In this document: positions 1 to 5,735 of the stretch, piece by piece
Position numbering within the stretch: the first letter of the stretch is position 1
Layout of the letters: each line of letters begins with the position of its first letter
Assembly (NCBI GenBank): GCA_021783855.1
Contig: JAJXTL010000170.1
Span: 1 to 5,735, forward strand
Direction: 5' to 3'
Origin: Pseudomonadota bacterium
GTDB lineage: Bacteria; Pseudomonadota; Gammaproteobacteria; Burkholderiales; Gallionellaceae
Length of the DNA: 5,735 nucleotides
Notes under the pieces: model-generated
Seen by the model: only the letters and a program-made list of their open reading frames with translations
The model's database searches: none
Told to the model about the DNA's origin: nothing
Translations under genes and position numbers: made by a program

Positions 1-379
1 CCGCCACCTTCGCCAACAAGAATGTCGGCAACGGCAAGACCGTCACCGTCTCGGGTATCTCGGCCTCCGGCACAGATGCAGCCAACTACACGGTGAACAC
101 CACCGCAACCACAACGGCCAATATCACACCGCTTGCCCTCACCGTGAATGCAACAGGCGCAAACAAGGTCTATGACGGCAATGTCAACGATGCCGCCACC
201 TTGTCCAGCACCGGCATCATCAGTGGCGATACTGTGAACCTTGCCGATACCTCCGCCACCTTCGCCAACAAGAATGTCGGCAACGGCAAGACCGTCACCG
301 TCTCGGGTATCTCGGCCTCCGGCACAGATGCAGCCAACTACACGGTGAACACCACCGCAACCACAACGGCCAATATCAC
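1..379 (+). repeat. Perfect 127-bp direct repeat (1-127 and 253-379), part of tandem YDG-repeat coding units
   Basis: Bases 1-127 match bases 253-379 exactly, an offset of 252 bp or 84 codons, so the frame is kept. The left copy is cut by the window edge and the identity may run further upstream. The first difference is at 128 (a) versus 380 (g). The repeated segment encodes the second half of a YDG unit. Identity without even synonymous changes points to recent duplication or gene conversion inside the adhesin gene. Confidence 0.95.
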
Positions 380-1169
380 GCCGGCTGCATTGACGCTGGG
401 CGGGATCACGGCGTCGAACAAGGTGTATGACGGCACGACGGCGGCGACGCTGAACACCGCGGGCATCACCTTCAGCGGGCTGGTGAGCGGCGACTCGGTG
501 TCGCTCGGCGGCGCCGGCATCGGCACCTTCGCGGACAAGAACGTGGGTACCGGCAAGACCGTCACGGTCAGCGGCTATACGCTGGGCGGAGCGGACGCGG
601 GCAACTACACGGCGGCTCAACCTTCCGGCCTGACGGCGAACATCACACCGGCCACCCTGACATATACCGCGACACCAGCGGTCTTCACGGTCGGACAAAC
701 GCCTAGTGGCTTATCGGGATCCGCGATGGGTTTTGTGAGCACCGACAACCTGGTCAATTCCACGACCGGAACACTGGCTTGGAATACGCCGGCAACCGCT
801 TCAAGCCCGCAGGGTCACTATAGTATCGACGGCACAGGCCTTACCGCGACAAATTATAATTTTGCGCAGGCAATTGGAAATGCGACAGCCCTCACGCTGA
901 ACGCGGCTCCTATCACAACGCCACCCGAGACTCCGCCAACACCGACACCAACGACCACGACTAATCCGGATACGCTTGCTGCACTGCTGAACAACCACCC
1001 GGCACCGCTCGGTTTGTCCCCGACCATTACGGTCTTGTCGAGTTCCAGCACGGGTGCAGGTGGCGAACCCACCCCCGTTGTCATCGTCAAGAAGAAAGTG
1101 ACCATGGATGGCGTGGGGCCGACTTTATATATCGTAGATGGTGGATTGAGATTGCCTGATGCCAACTAA
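1..1169 (+). CDS. C-terminal part of a two-partner-secretion (TpsA-type) adhesin with YDG and MBG repeats; 5' end outside window
   Basis: The reading frame is open from base 3 to the TAA at 1167-1169, giving 388 visible residues; the N-terminal secretion domain and true start lie to the left of the window. Visible order: the tail of one YDG-type repeat (residues 1-41), a full YDG repeat (42-125), a second, divergent full one (126-214), an MBG-like domain (215-300, with the typical GxYSIxGTGL and NYNFA pattern), a Pro/Thr linker (about 301-326) and a tail ending in GLRLPDAN. Each complete YDG repeat carries NKVYDG, an AxKNVGxGKTVTVSG segment and a closing NYT strand. Such repeats form stalks of surface adhesins and filamentous haemagglutinin-like proteins. 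The transporter gene immediately downstream supports export through the outer membrane. No cysteine occurs in the visible part. A TGAG tetrapeptide at residues 350-353 could be a LapG site. The ligand is unknown. Family assignment is confident; the specific adhesin type is not. Confidence 0.88.
   Translation, partial: ATFANKNVGNGKTVTVSGISASGTDAANYTVNTTATTTANITPLALTVNATGANKVYDGNVNDAATLSSTGIISGDTVNLADTSATFANKNVGNGKTVTVSGISASGTDAANYTVNTTATTTANITPAALTLGGITASNKVYDGTTAATLNTAGITFSGLVSGDSVSLGGAGIGTFADKNVGTGKTVTVSGYTLGGADAGNYTAAQPSGLTANITPATLTYTATPAVFTVGQTPSGLSGSAMGFVSTDNLVNSTTGTLAWNTPATASSPQGHYSIDGTGLTATNYNFAQAIGNATALTLNAAPITTPPETPPTPTPTTTTNPDTLAALLNNHPAPLGLSPTITVLSSSSTGAGGEPTPVVIVKKKVTMDGVGPTLYIVDGGLRLPDAN
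126..644 (+). repeat. Two consecutive YDG-type coding repeats (126-377 and 378-644)
   Basis: Both units begin with a TP(L/A)AL segment, have NKVYDG near residue 20 (AAGGTxTATGACGGC at 165 and 420), share KNVGxGKTVTVSG, and end in TANI. The first is 84 codons and the second 89. They are related in protein but clearly diverged in DNA: the second is much richer in G+C (hand count about 68% for 381-650 against about 57% for 121-380). Confidence 0.85.
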
Positions 1170-1188
1170 ACCATGAGACAATAATGAC

Positions 1189-1194
1189 AAAGGA
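1189..1194 (+). promoter_or_regulatory. Ribosome binding site that decides the tpsB start
   Basis: AAAGGA stands 7 nt before the ATG at 1202. The in-frame ATG at 1184 lies upstream of this site and has no comparable purine-rich sequence before it, so 1202 is preferred. Confidence 0.7.
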
Positions 1195-1201
1195 CTCAAG
1201 C

Positions 1202-2860
1202 ATGACTCAGGAAATCAAGAATACCTTTGGGCTCGCGGCGCTGCTGGCTGCCTTGCCCTTCAGTGCTCAGGCAGCGCCCCTGATGCCCGATGCAGGTTCA
1301 ATATTGCAGCAGGTCATACAGTCTGCACCACAGGCGCCTTCTTCCAGCGAGACCGGACTGACAATCAGGCATGAGGGCGGGGAAAAGTTGCCGCCTTCCG
1401 CACCTTTCCAGGTGAATTCAATCAGGATCACGGGCAACATCCTGTTCGATACTGCCACCCTGCATGCGCTGGTTGCGGATGCGGAAGGAAAGATGCTGAA
1501 GCTTTCCGATCTGGATGGAATCGCGGCCAGAATCACCGATTACTATCATGCGCACGGTTACCCATTTGCGCGCGCGATCATTCCGCCCCAGACCATCCAT
1601 GACGGCATCGTTGAAATCAAAATTATCGAGGCACGCTATGGACAGGTCAGTCTCGACAACAAGAGCCATGTGAAGGACAACCTGCTCCAGGATACGTTGA
1701 TTCCGCTCAAAAGCGGAGGCGAAGTAGAACAGGTGGCCATGGATCACAGCCTGCTGCTGCTTTCGGATATTCCGGGCGTGCTGGTCGATGCAACGCTCAT
1801 TCCGGGGGAGGCGGTCGGAACCTCGGACCTGCTGATCGACACGACGGCAGGTCCGTCTATACTGGGAAATGCAGCTGTCGACAATTATGGCAACCAATAT
1901 ACCGGGCGGGCACGCGCCGGGGGAACGGTGAATTTCATCGACCCCATGCAACATGGCGACATGCTGTCCTTGGCCGGCCTCACCTCGGGATCAGGCATGA
2001 ACTATGGGCGAGTCGCTTACGACACCATGCTGGATGGCCGCGGCACTCACCTGGGCGGTTCGCTGTCCGCCTTGCACTATATCCTGGGAGATTCTTTCTC
2101 CACCCTGGGCGGTCACGGCACCGCCCAGGTTGGAAGTCTATGGTTGAAGCAGACATTGATGCGCCGTCGGGATGCCAATCTATATGCGCAGGTTCAGTAT
2201 GATCACAAGGGCTTGAGCGATCGTCTTGATGTTGCCGGCATCAAGGATGACCGCCACCTGGACAACGAGACAGTCAGCGTTTTCGGGGATGCAAGACGCG
2301 CCGGTGGCATTACCATCTGGAGCGTCGGCTTGACGACAGGCCGGGTTGGCTTTGACAACATGGCCGCGCAGCTGACCGATACCGCAACCACGCAGACACA
2401 GGGTACTTTTTCAAAATGGAACGCCAGCATTTCCGACTTGCAGAGCCTAACGCCCAACAACGCGCTATATCTTGCAATGTCGGGACAATGGGCGACAAAA
2501 GATCTCGATACCGCAGAAAAAATGACGCTGGGTGGACCTTACACGGTCAGGGCTTATGACATGGGCATCATCGCCGGCGATACAGGATATCTCGGCACTG
2601 CCGAATTGCGCCATGACCTGGGCGGCCCCTGGCAGGGTGTCTTGTTTTTCGACAGTGCGCATGTGACGGTCAACCAGAATCCCTGGGTGGCTGGCGTCAA
2701 CGATGCAACCCTGACGGGTGCGGGTGCGGGAATCAACTGGCTGGGTCCGAAGCAGTGGAGCGCAAAAGCCTATGTGGCCGCCCGCCTGGGCGCAACGCCG
2801 ATACTGCTGGCAGGCGCTGCATCCACCCGTTTATGGGTAGAGGTCGACAGGGGATTTTAA
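1202..2860 (+). CDS. Two-partner secretion outer-membrane transporter (TpsB; ShlB/FhaC/HecB family)
   Basis: Predicted 552-residue outer-membrane pore that recognises the secretion domain of its TpsA partner in the periplasm and passes it to the cell surface. From the ATG at 1202 there is a signal peptide (hydrophobic core LAALLAALPF, likely cleavage after SAQA, residue 24). An APLMPDAG segment follows, as is common at the mature start of this family. A POTRA_2-type domain covers about 69-146 (from FQVNSIRITGN to VEIKIIEARYG), a second POTRA-like region about 147-215, and a ShlB-type 16-strand barrel the rest. The barrel contains VRAY (449-452), matching the VRGY/F-like motif of the Omp85 superfamily inward loop. 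The protein ends in Phe, the usual C-terminal signal for outer-membrane insertion. Length is normal for the family. It lies 32 nt after the adhesin gene on the same strand, so the two are probably one operon. An alternative ATG at 1184 would add six residues. Confidence 0.93.
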   Translation: MTQEIKNTFGLAALLAALPFSAQAAPLMPDAGSILQQVIQSAPQAPSSSETGLTIRHEGGEKLPPSAPFQVNSIRITGNILFDTATLHALVADAEGKMLKLSDLDGIAARITDYYHAHGYPFARAIIPPQTIHDGIVEIKIIEARYGQVSLDNKSHVKDNLLQDTLIPLKSGGEVEQVAMDHSLLLLSDIPGVLVDATLIPGEAVGTSDLLIDTTAGPSILGNAAVDNYGNQYTGRARAGGTVNFIDPMQHGDMLSLAGLTSGSGMNYGRVAYDTMLDGRGTHLGGSLSALHYILGDSFSTLGGHGTAQVGSLWLKQTLMRRRDANLYAQVQYDHKGLSDRLDVAGIKDDRHLDNETVSVFGDARRAGGITIWSVGLTTGRVGFDNMAAQLTDTATTQTQGTFSKWNASISDLQSLTPNNALYLAMSGQWATKDLDTAEKMTLGGPYTVRAYDMGIIAGDTGYLGTAELRHDLGGPWQGVLFFDSAHVTVNQNPWVAGVNDATLTGAGAGINWLGPKQWSAKAYVAARLGATPILLAGAASTRLWVEVDRGF

Positions 2861-2879
2861 ACTTGCTTACAGCACGGAT

Positions 2880-2903
2880 TGCCAGTGCATTAACGCACTG
2901 GCA
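2880..2903 (+). terminator. Hairpin after tpsB, possible transcription terminator
   Basis: TGCCAGTGC and GCACTGGCA form a perfect 9-bp stem around the loop ATTAAC, starting 20 nt after the tpsB stop. The following bases (TTCTATGC) are only weakly T-rich, so termination may be inefficient. It may instead protect the 3' end of the mRNA. The palindrome is certain; the function is inferred from its position. Confidence 0.5.
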
Positions 2904-2982
2904 TTCTATGCATTCAGGTTGCTGGAATTCGATTATGAGCACCGTCATTTCCAGACTCGATCAGCGATTCTTTTAAAAACAA

Positions 2983-3013
2983 TTGCATCTGCCGCATTCA
3001 AAACGCCTACAAT
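2983..3013 (+). promoter_or_regulatory. Weak sigma-70-like promoter candidate for lapG-lapD
   Basis: TTGCAT (2983-2988) and TACAAT (3008-3013) resemble -35 and -10 boxes, but the 19-nt spacer is longer than the preferred 17. It sits in an AT-richer part of the gap between the hairpin and lapG and would give a leader of roughly 120 nt. This is the best candidate seen by eye and is not well supported. Confidence 0.27.
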
Positions 3014-3035
3014 ATCGTCAAAATTCGCGGCGGAG

Positions 3036-3146
3036 ATGAATGCAATAATGATCGAGCTGAATACCATAAAGGGCGCGAGAAAGGATTTGCCGGACCGCTT
3101 CGCGGTGTTTGATTTCAAGCACTGCATGAGCGCCCGGGAGCAATGA
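3036..3146 (+). CDS. Doubtful small ORF overlapping the lapG start (possible leader peptide)
   Basis: From the ATG at 3036 a 36-codon frame runs to a TGA at 3144-3146; a second in-frame ATG is at 3048. Its stop overlaps the proposed lapG ATG as ATGA, the arrangement often seen with translational coupling. The frame is open further upstream to a TTG at 2919. The peptide is charged (for example KGARKDLPDRF), has no signal peptide or membrane segment, and resembles nothing I know. Spacing of a GGAG to the ATGs is poor (directly adjacent, or 12 nt). It may be a chance ORF. Confidence 0.18.
   Translation: MNAIMIELNTIKGARKDLPDRFAVFDFKHCMSAREQ
3136..3140 (+). promoter_or_regulatory. Ribosome binding site of lapG, ambiguous for start choice
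   Basis: GGGAG lies only 2 nt before the ATG at 3143 but 8 nt before the in-frame TTG at 3149. Spacing alone favours the TTG start. Confidence 0.45.
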
Positions 3147-3811
3147 TCTTGAATGGCTTCCGGAAAAAAGCGGCCTGGTTTCTGTTGTTCATATCGCTCT
3201 TTGGCGTTTCGCTTCATGCCGCAGAGAAGATAGCGATCAGCGATAAGTTGATCGTTTTCGTGGAAAATAAATATGGCACTTCCGCAAAGCAGCGGGTAGT
3301 CAACTGGCAAAAATTGATCGACTCAAGTCAGAATGCAAGCGTTTCCGAGAAACTGAAACTGGCCAATGATTTTTTCAATCAGGTCAGGTTTGTCTCGGAT
3401 CTTGAGCATTGGGGGGTCGATGACTATTGGGCAACGCCTGTCGAAATGCTGGCGACCAATGGCGGGGATTGCGAAGACTTTTCGATAGGGAAATACTTCA
3501 CGTTGATTGCAATGGGTATCCCCGAGGAAAAACTCAGAATCACTTACGTAAAAGCATTGAAATATAATCTTGCGCACATGGTTCTTGCCTACTACGAAAC
3601 GCCGGATGCCGATCCTCTGGTTCTTGACAATCTGAATAAAGCAATACTCCCCGCTTCCTCGCGCGATGATCTTCTGCCAATATACAGCTTCAACGGCTCC
3701 GGCTTATGGCTTGCCAAGGAAAGGGGCGGCGGCAGACGTGTCGGCGGATCAGACAGGCTGCACCTCTGGACCGACCTGATCAGAAAAATGAATGCGGAAG
3801 CAAACGAATAA
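3143..3811 (+). CDS. lapG: LapG, periplasmic calcium-dependent cysteine protease that releases surface adhesins
   Basis: This is a 222-residue bacterial transglutaminase-like cysteine proteinase (BTLCP). In known LapG systems the enzyme cuts a large adhesin near a di-alanine site in the periplasm and so frees it from the outer membrane. The N terminus (FRKKAAWFLLFISLFGVSLHA) is a signal peptide with likely cleavage after residue 26. The catalytic Cys is C110 in GGDCEDF, His is H145 in YNLAHMVL, and Asp is D162 in LVLDNLN. The 35- and 17-residue spacings fit the family. D109, E111 and D112 around the Cys correspond to the calcium-binding region described for LapG. The EHWGVDDYWATP stretch (88-99) is typical of the family. 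lapD follows after 30 nt, the usual LapG-LapD pairing. The start may be the TTG at 3149, removing two residues. Family and role are confident; the substrate is inferred to be the adjacent adhesin. Confidence 0.93.
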   Translation: MILNGFRKKAAWFLLFISLFGVSLHAAEKIAISDKLIVFVENKYGTSAKQRVVNWQKLIDSSQNASVSEKLKLANDFFNQVRFVSDLEHWGVDDYWATPVEMLATNGGDCEDFSIGKYFTLIAMGIPEEKLRITYVKALKYNLAHMVLAYYETPDADPLVLDNLNKAILPASSRDDLLPIYSFNGSGLWLAKERGGGRRVGGSDRLHLWTDLIRKMNAEANE

Positions 3812-3830
3812 AGACTTGTTAAAGTGCATC

Positions 3831-3836
3831 AAGGAG
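3831..3836 (+). promoter_or_regulatory. Strong ribosome binding site of lapD
   Basis: AAGGAG stands 5 nt before the ATG at 3842, within the 30-nt gap after lapG. No terminator-like hairpin is visible in that gap, which supports one lapG-lapD transcript. Confidence 0.75.
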
Positions 3837-3841
3837 ATGTA

Positions 3842-5735
3842 ATGACCTTAAGACGACAACTGCTGTTGACCATCCTGCTGCTGTTTCTTTTGATGTTCGC
3901 AGGCGCATCGATGATCAGCGTGAACAACACCCGCCATTACCTTGTCGATCAGATGGGCTCATCTGCGCAGGATACGGCAACATCGCTCGGCCTTTCACTC
4001 TCGCCGCACATGAAGGAAAACGACCTGGAGACGATGAGTTCGATGGTCGATGCGATATTCGACCGCGGCTATTATCGGGAAATCATCGTTAAATCCACCG
4101 ACGGCAAGCTGTTGATTCAGCGAATATCGCCAGTCAAGGTGGAAGGCGTGCCGCAATGGTTCGTCAATCTCATTCCGCTCAACACGCCTCGCGCGCAGGC
4201 GCTCATCATGTCCGGATGGCGGCAGGCAGCAGTCGTCTATGTCAGCAGCCACCCGGGGTTTGCGTATGAACAATTGTGGCGCAACAGCATCGGCGAATTG
4301 ACCTGGTTTTCATTGATCGGATCAGGCGCGCTGATACTGGGGTTCATCATTTTGCATTTCATGCTTGATTCGCTGCGCACCGTCGAAGAACAGGCCAATG
4401 CAATCAGCAACAGGGAATATCCGGTGCAGCAGAAGCTGCCCTGGACAACGGATTTGCGCCGCGTGGTCGAGGTGATGAACAGGATGTCGATCCGGGTAAA
4501 GCAAATGTTCCAGGAGCAGGCCGCATTAACTGAAAAGCTGCGCGCTGAAACCTATATGGATACGGTGACGGGCCTGGGCAACAGGAATTACTTCAACACG
4601 CAGGTTGATTATCTGATCCATGATCCAGAAGAGTTCTACAGCGGCACGCTTTTTCTGCTGCTGCTGGACCGCTTCAAGGAATATAACAATCTACACGGTT
4701 TCGAGGCTGGGGATGAGATTCTGGTCAAAACCGCAGAGATACTGAGGGAAATCGAAAGGGACGCCCAGGGTTGCGTGATCGCGCGCATGTCGGGCGCCAG
4801 CTTCGCGCTGTTCATGCCCAATGTCGATCTGGAGGCATCCGAAAGCATGGCGCAGCGTCTTGTGGATGCACTGCACCGGATCACAGGGGTAAGCACGTTT
4901 GAGAGAGGACATGTTGGCGTCGCACTCTACCGAAAAGGGATGAACGTCGGCAAGCTTCTTGCAGAAGCGGACATGGCGCTGCGTTCGGCGCAATCCAAGG
5001 GCGAGGCGGGCTGGCACAGGCGTGACGATGCCATTGCCAGGATGCCGCATATACATGGCGCAAACAATTGGCGCAACCACTTTAAAAAGGTGCTCGAAGA
5101 AAAATCCATATTGTTGCAGTTTCAGACGGTCATCAGCGCCTCAAGCGAGGAGTTGCTGCACCGCGAGGTCCTGCTCAGGATACCGGGAGAAGAAGGTGAT
5201 ATGCTGAATGCGGGCATATTCATGCCCATGGCCGAAAACCTTGGATTTTCGGCTCAGTTCGACAGGCTGGTCGTGGTGGAATTGTCCAGATTGATCGGCA
5301 ATTCCGAGGACAAGTTTGCAGTCAATCTGTCGATACATTCCCTACGCGATCAGAGTTTTGTCGCAACGCTGGAAGCGATTTTGCGCGCGCTGGGCACAAG
5401 AGCCCAACAGTTGATGTTCGAGTTTCAAGAATATGATGTCGTGAACCATGTCGAGGCGGTTGGCGATTTCATCACCCGCCTGCAGTCTCACGGTTGCGAA
5501 TTCGGCGTTGACCACTGCGGGCGCGGGTTTGCTTCATTCAGCTATCTCAGAGACCTCAAGATACATTACCTGAAAATAGACGGCAGTTACATCCGGGATG
5601 TGGACAGCAACAAGGGCCACCAATTTCTGGTGCAGTCGATCGCAAAAATCGCCCACGAGCTCGATATACGCGTAATTGCGGAGGCGGTAGAAACCAACGC
5701 CGAGCGCGATATGCTGATGAATCTTTTTGTCGACG
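3842..5735 (+). CDS. lapD: LapD, inner-membrane c-di-GMP receptor that sequesters LapG (degenerate GGDEF-EAL); 3' end outside window
   Basis: The window shows 631 codons and is cut shortly before the expected end (known LapD is about 650 residues). Layout: TM1 at about 6-26; a periplasmic LapD_MoxY_N-type domain at about 27-150; TM2 at 153-175; a HAMP and signalling helix at about 175-235; a GGDEF-like domain from about 236 (MDTVTGLGNRNYF); and an EAL-like domain from about 415. In known LapD, c-di-GMP bound to the EAL domain makes the periplasmic domain hold LapG through a loop tryptophan; W106 in GVPQWF is the likely equivalent. The GGDEF motif is SGASF (317-321), so cyclase activity is not expected. 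The EAL motif is EVLLR (442-446). N495, E527, D557, K578 and E614 match catalytic positions, but the second Asp of DDFGTG is H558, which should abolish or impair hydrolysis. The degeneracy is typical of a receptor. The start is fixed by AAGGAG 5 nt upstream. Confidence 0.93.
   Translation, partial: MTLRRQLLLTILLLFLLMFAGASMISVNNTRHYLVDQMGSSAQDTATSLGLSLSPHMKENDLETMSSMVDAIFDRGYYREIIVKSTDGKLLIQRISPVKVEGVPQWFVNLIPLNTPRAQALIMSGWRQAAVVYVSSHPGFAYEQLWRNSIGELTWFSLIGSGALILGFIILHFMLDSLRTVEEQANAISNREYPVQQKLPWTTDLRRVVEVMNRMSIRVKQMFQEQAALTEKLRAETYMDTVTGLGNRNYFNTQVDYLIHDPEEFYSGTLFLLLLDRFKEYNNLHGFEAGDEILVKTAEILREIERDAQGCVIARMSGASFALFMPNVDLEASESMAQRLVDALHRITGVSTFERGHVGVALYRKGMNVGKLLAEADMALRSAQSKGEAGWHRRDDAIARMPHIHGANNWRNHFKKVLEEKSILLQFQTVISASSEELLHREVLLRIPGEEGDMLNAGIFMPMAENLGFSAQFDRLVVVELSRLIGNSEDKFAVNLSIHSLRDQSFVATLEAILRALGTRAQQLMFEFQEYDVVNHVEAVGDFITRLQSHGCEFGVDHCGRGFASFSYLRDLKIHYLKIDGSYIRDVDSNKGHQFLVQSIAKIAHELDIRVIAEAVETNAERDMLMNLFVD

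Noticed and set aside
609..620. TAAQ tetrapeptide in the adhesin as a LapG site
   Set aside because: It lies at the closing NYT strand of a YDG domain, a conserved structural position, lacks the following Gly, and sits about 180 residues from the C terminus.
1..650. Regular repeats as a CRISPR array
   Set aside because: The repeat period is about 250 bp, in frame, and encodes YDG protein domains; there are no short repeats with unique spacers.
1418..1954. 178-codon minus-strand frame opposite tpsB
   Set aside because: It lies entirely antisense to the POTRA and early barrel region of tpsB and has no signal, domain or ribosome site to support it.
2901..2915. GCATTC-TAT-GCATTC short direct repeat as an operator
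   Set aside because: Six-base repeats next to a hairpin are too short to support a binding site without other copies or a known regulator.
2755..2976. 73-codon + strand frame starting inside tpsB
   Set aside because: It overlaps the conserved barrel end of tpsB in another frame; the Arg/Gly/Cys-rich product looks like a shadow translation.
2945..3310. 121-codon open frame on the minus strand over the lapG start and leader
   Set aside because: It overlaps the lapG signal peptide and the intergenic region, shows no recognisable domain, and sits opposite a strongly supported gene.
4691..5080. 129-codon minus-strand frame opposite lapD
   Set aside because: It is fully inside lapD, which has intact domain structure throughout; the product is Cys/His/Arg-rich, as expected for antisense of a coding region.

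Overview
The window comes from a Gram-negative bacterium, most likely a proteobacterium. It carries an outer-membrane two-partner secretion (type Vb) locus and, next to it, a periplasmic/inner-membrane LapG-LapD pair. Moderate-to-high G+C and the protein style suggest a beta- or gammaproteobacterium, but no taxonomic marker gene is present, so this is only an impression. All real genes lie on the + strand.

Positions 1-1169 hold the 3' end of a large secreted adhesin gene (TpsA type). It encodes tandem YDG-type repeats, one MBG-like domain, a Pro/Thr-rich linker and a short charged C-terminal tail. After 32 nt comes its outer-membrane transporter (TpsB/FhaC/ShlB family, 1202-2860), with signal peptide, POTRA region and beta-barrel ending in Phe. 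A perfect 9-bp-stem hairpin (2880-2903) lies 20 nt after the tpsB stop and may mark the end of this transcription unit. The 282-nt gap that follows contains a weak promoter-like sequence and a doubtful small ORF overlapping the next start codon.

Positions 3143-3811 encode LapG, a periplasmic Ca2+-dependent cysteine protease (BTLCP family) with an intact Cys110-His145-Asp162 triad. Thirty nt later begins lapD (3842 to beyond the right edge), an inner-membrane c-di-GMP receptor with a LapD_MoxY-type periplasmic domain, HAMP linker, and degenerate GGDEF and EAL domains.

Taken together, the four genes look like a self-contained c-di-GMP-controlled adhesion module. TpsB exports the adhesin. At high c-di-GMP, LapD should hold LapG and the adhesin stays on the surface. 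At low c-di-GMP, LapG is freed and could clip the adhesin off. The closest described parallel is CdrA/CdrB with LapG/LapD in Pseudomonas aeruginosa. The link between adhesin and protease is inferred here from gene adjacency and from a TGAG tetrapeptide near the adhesin C terminus that resembles the TAAG site of CdrA. It is not proven by the sequence.
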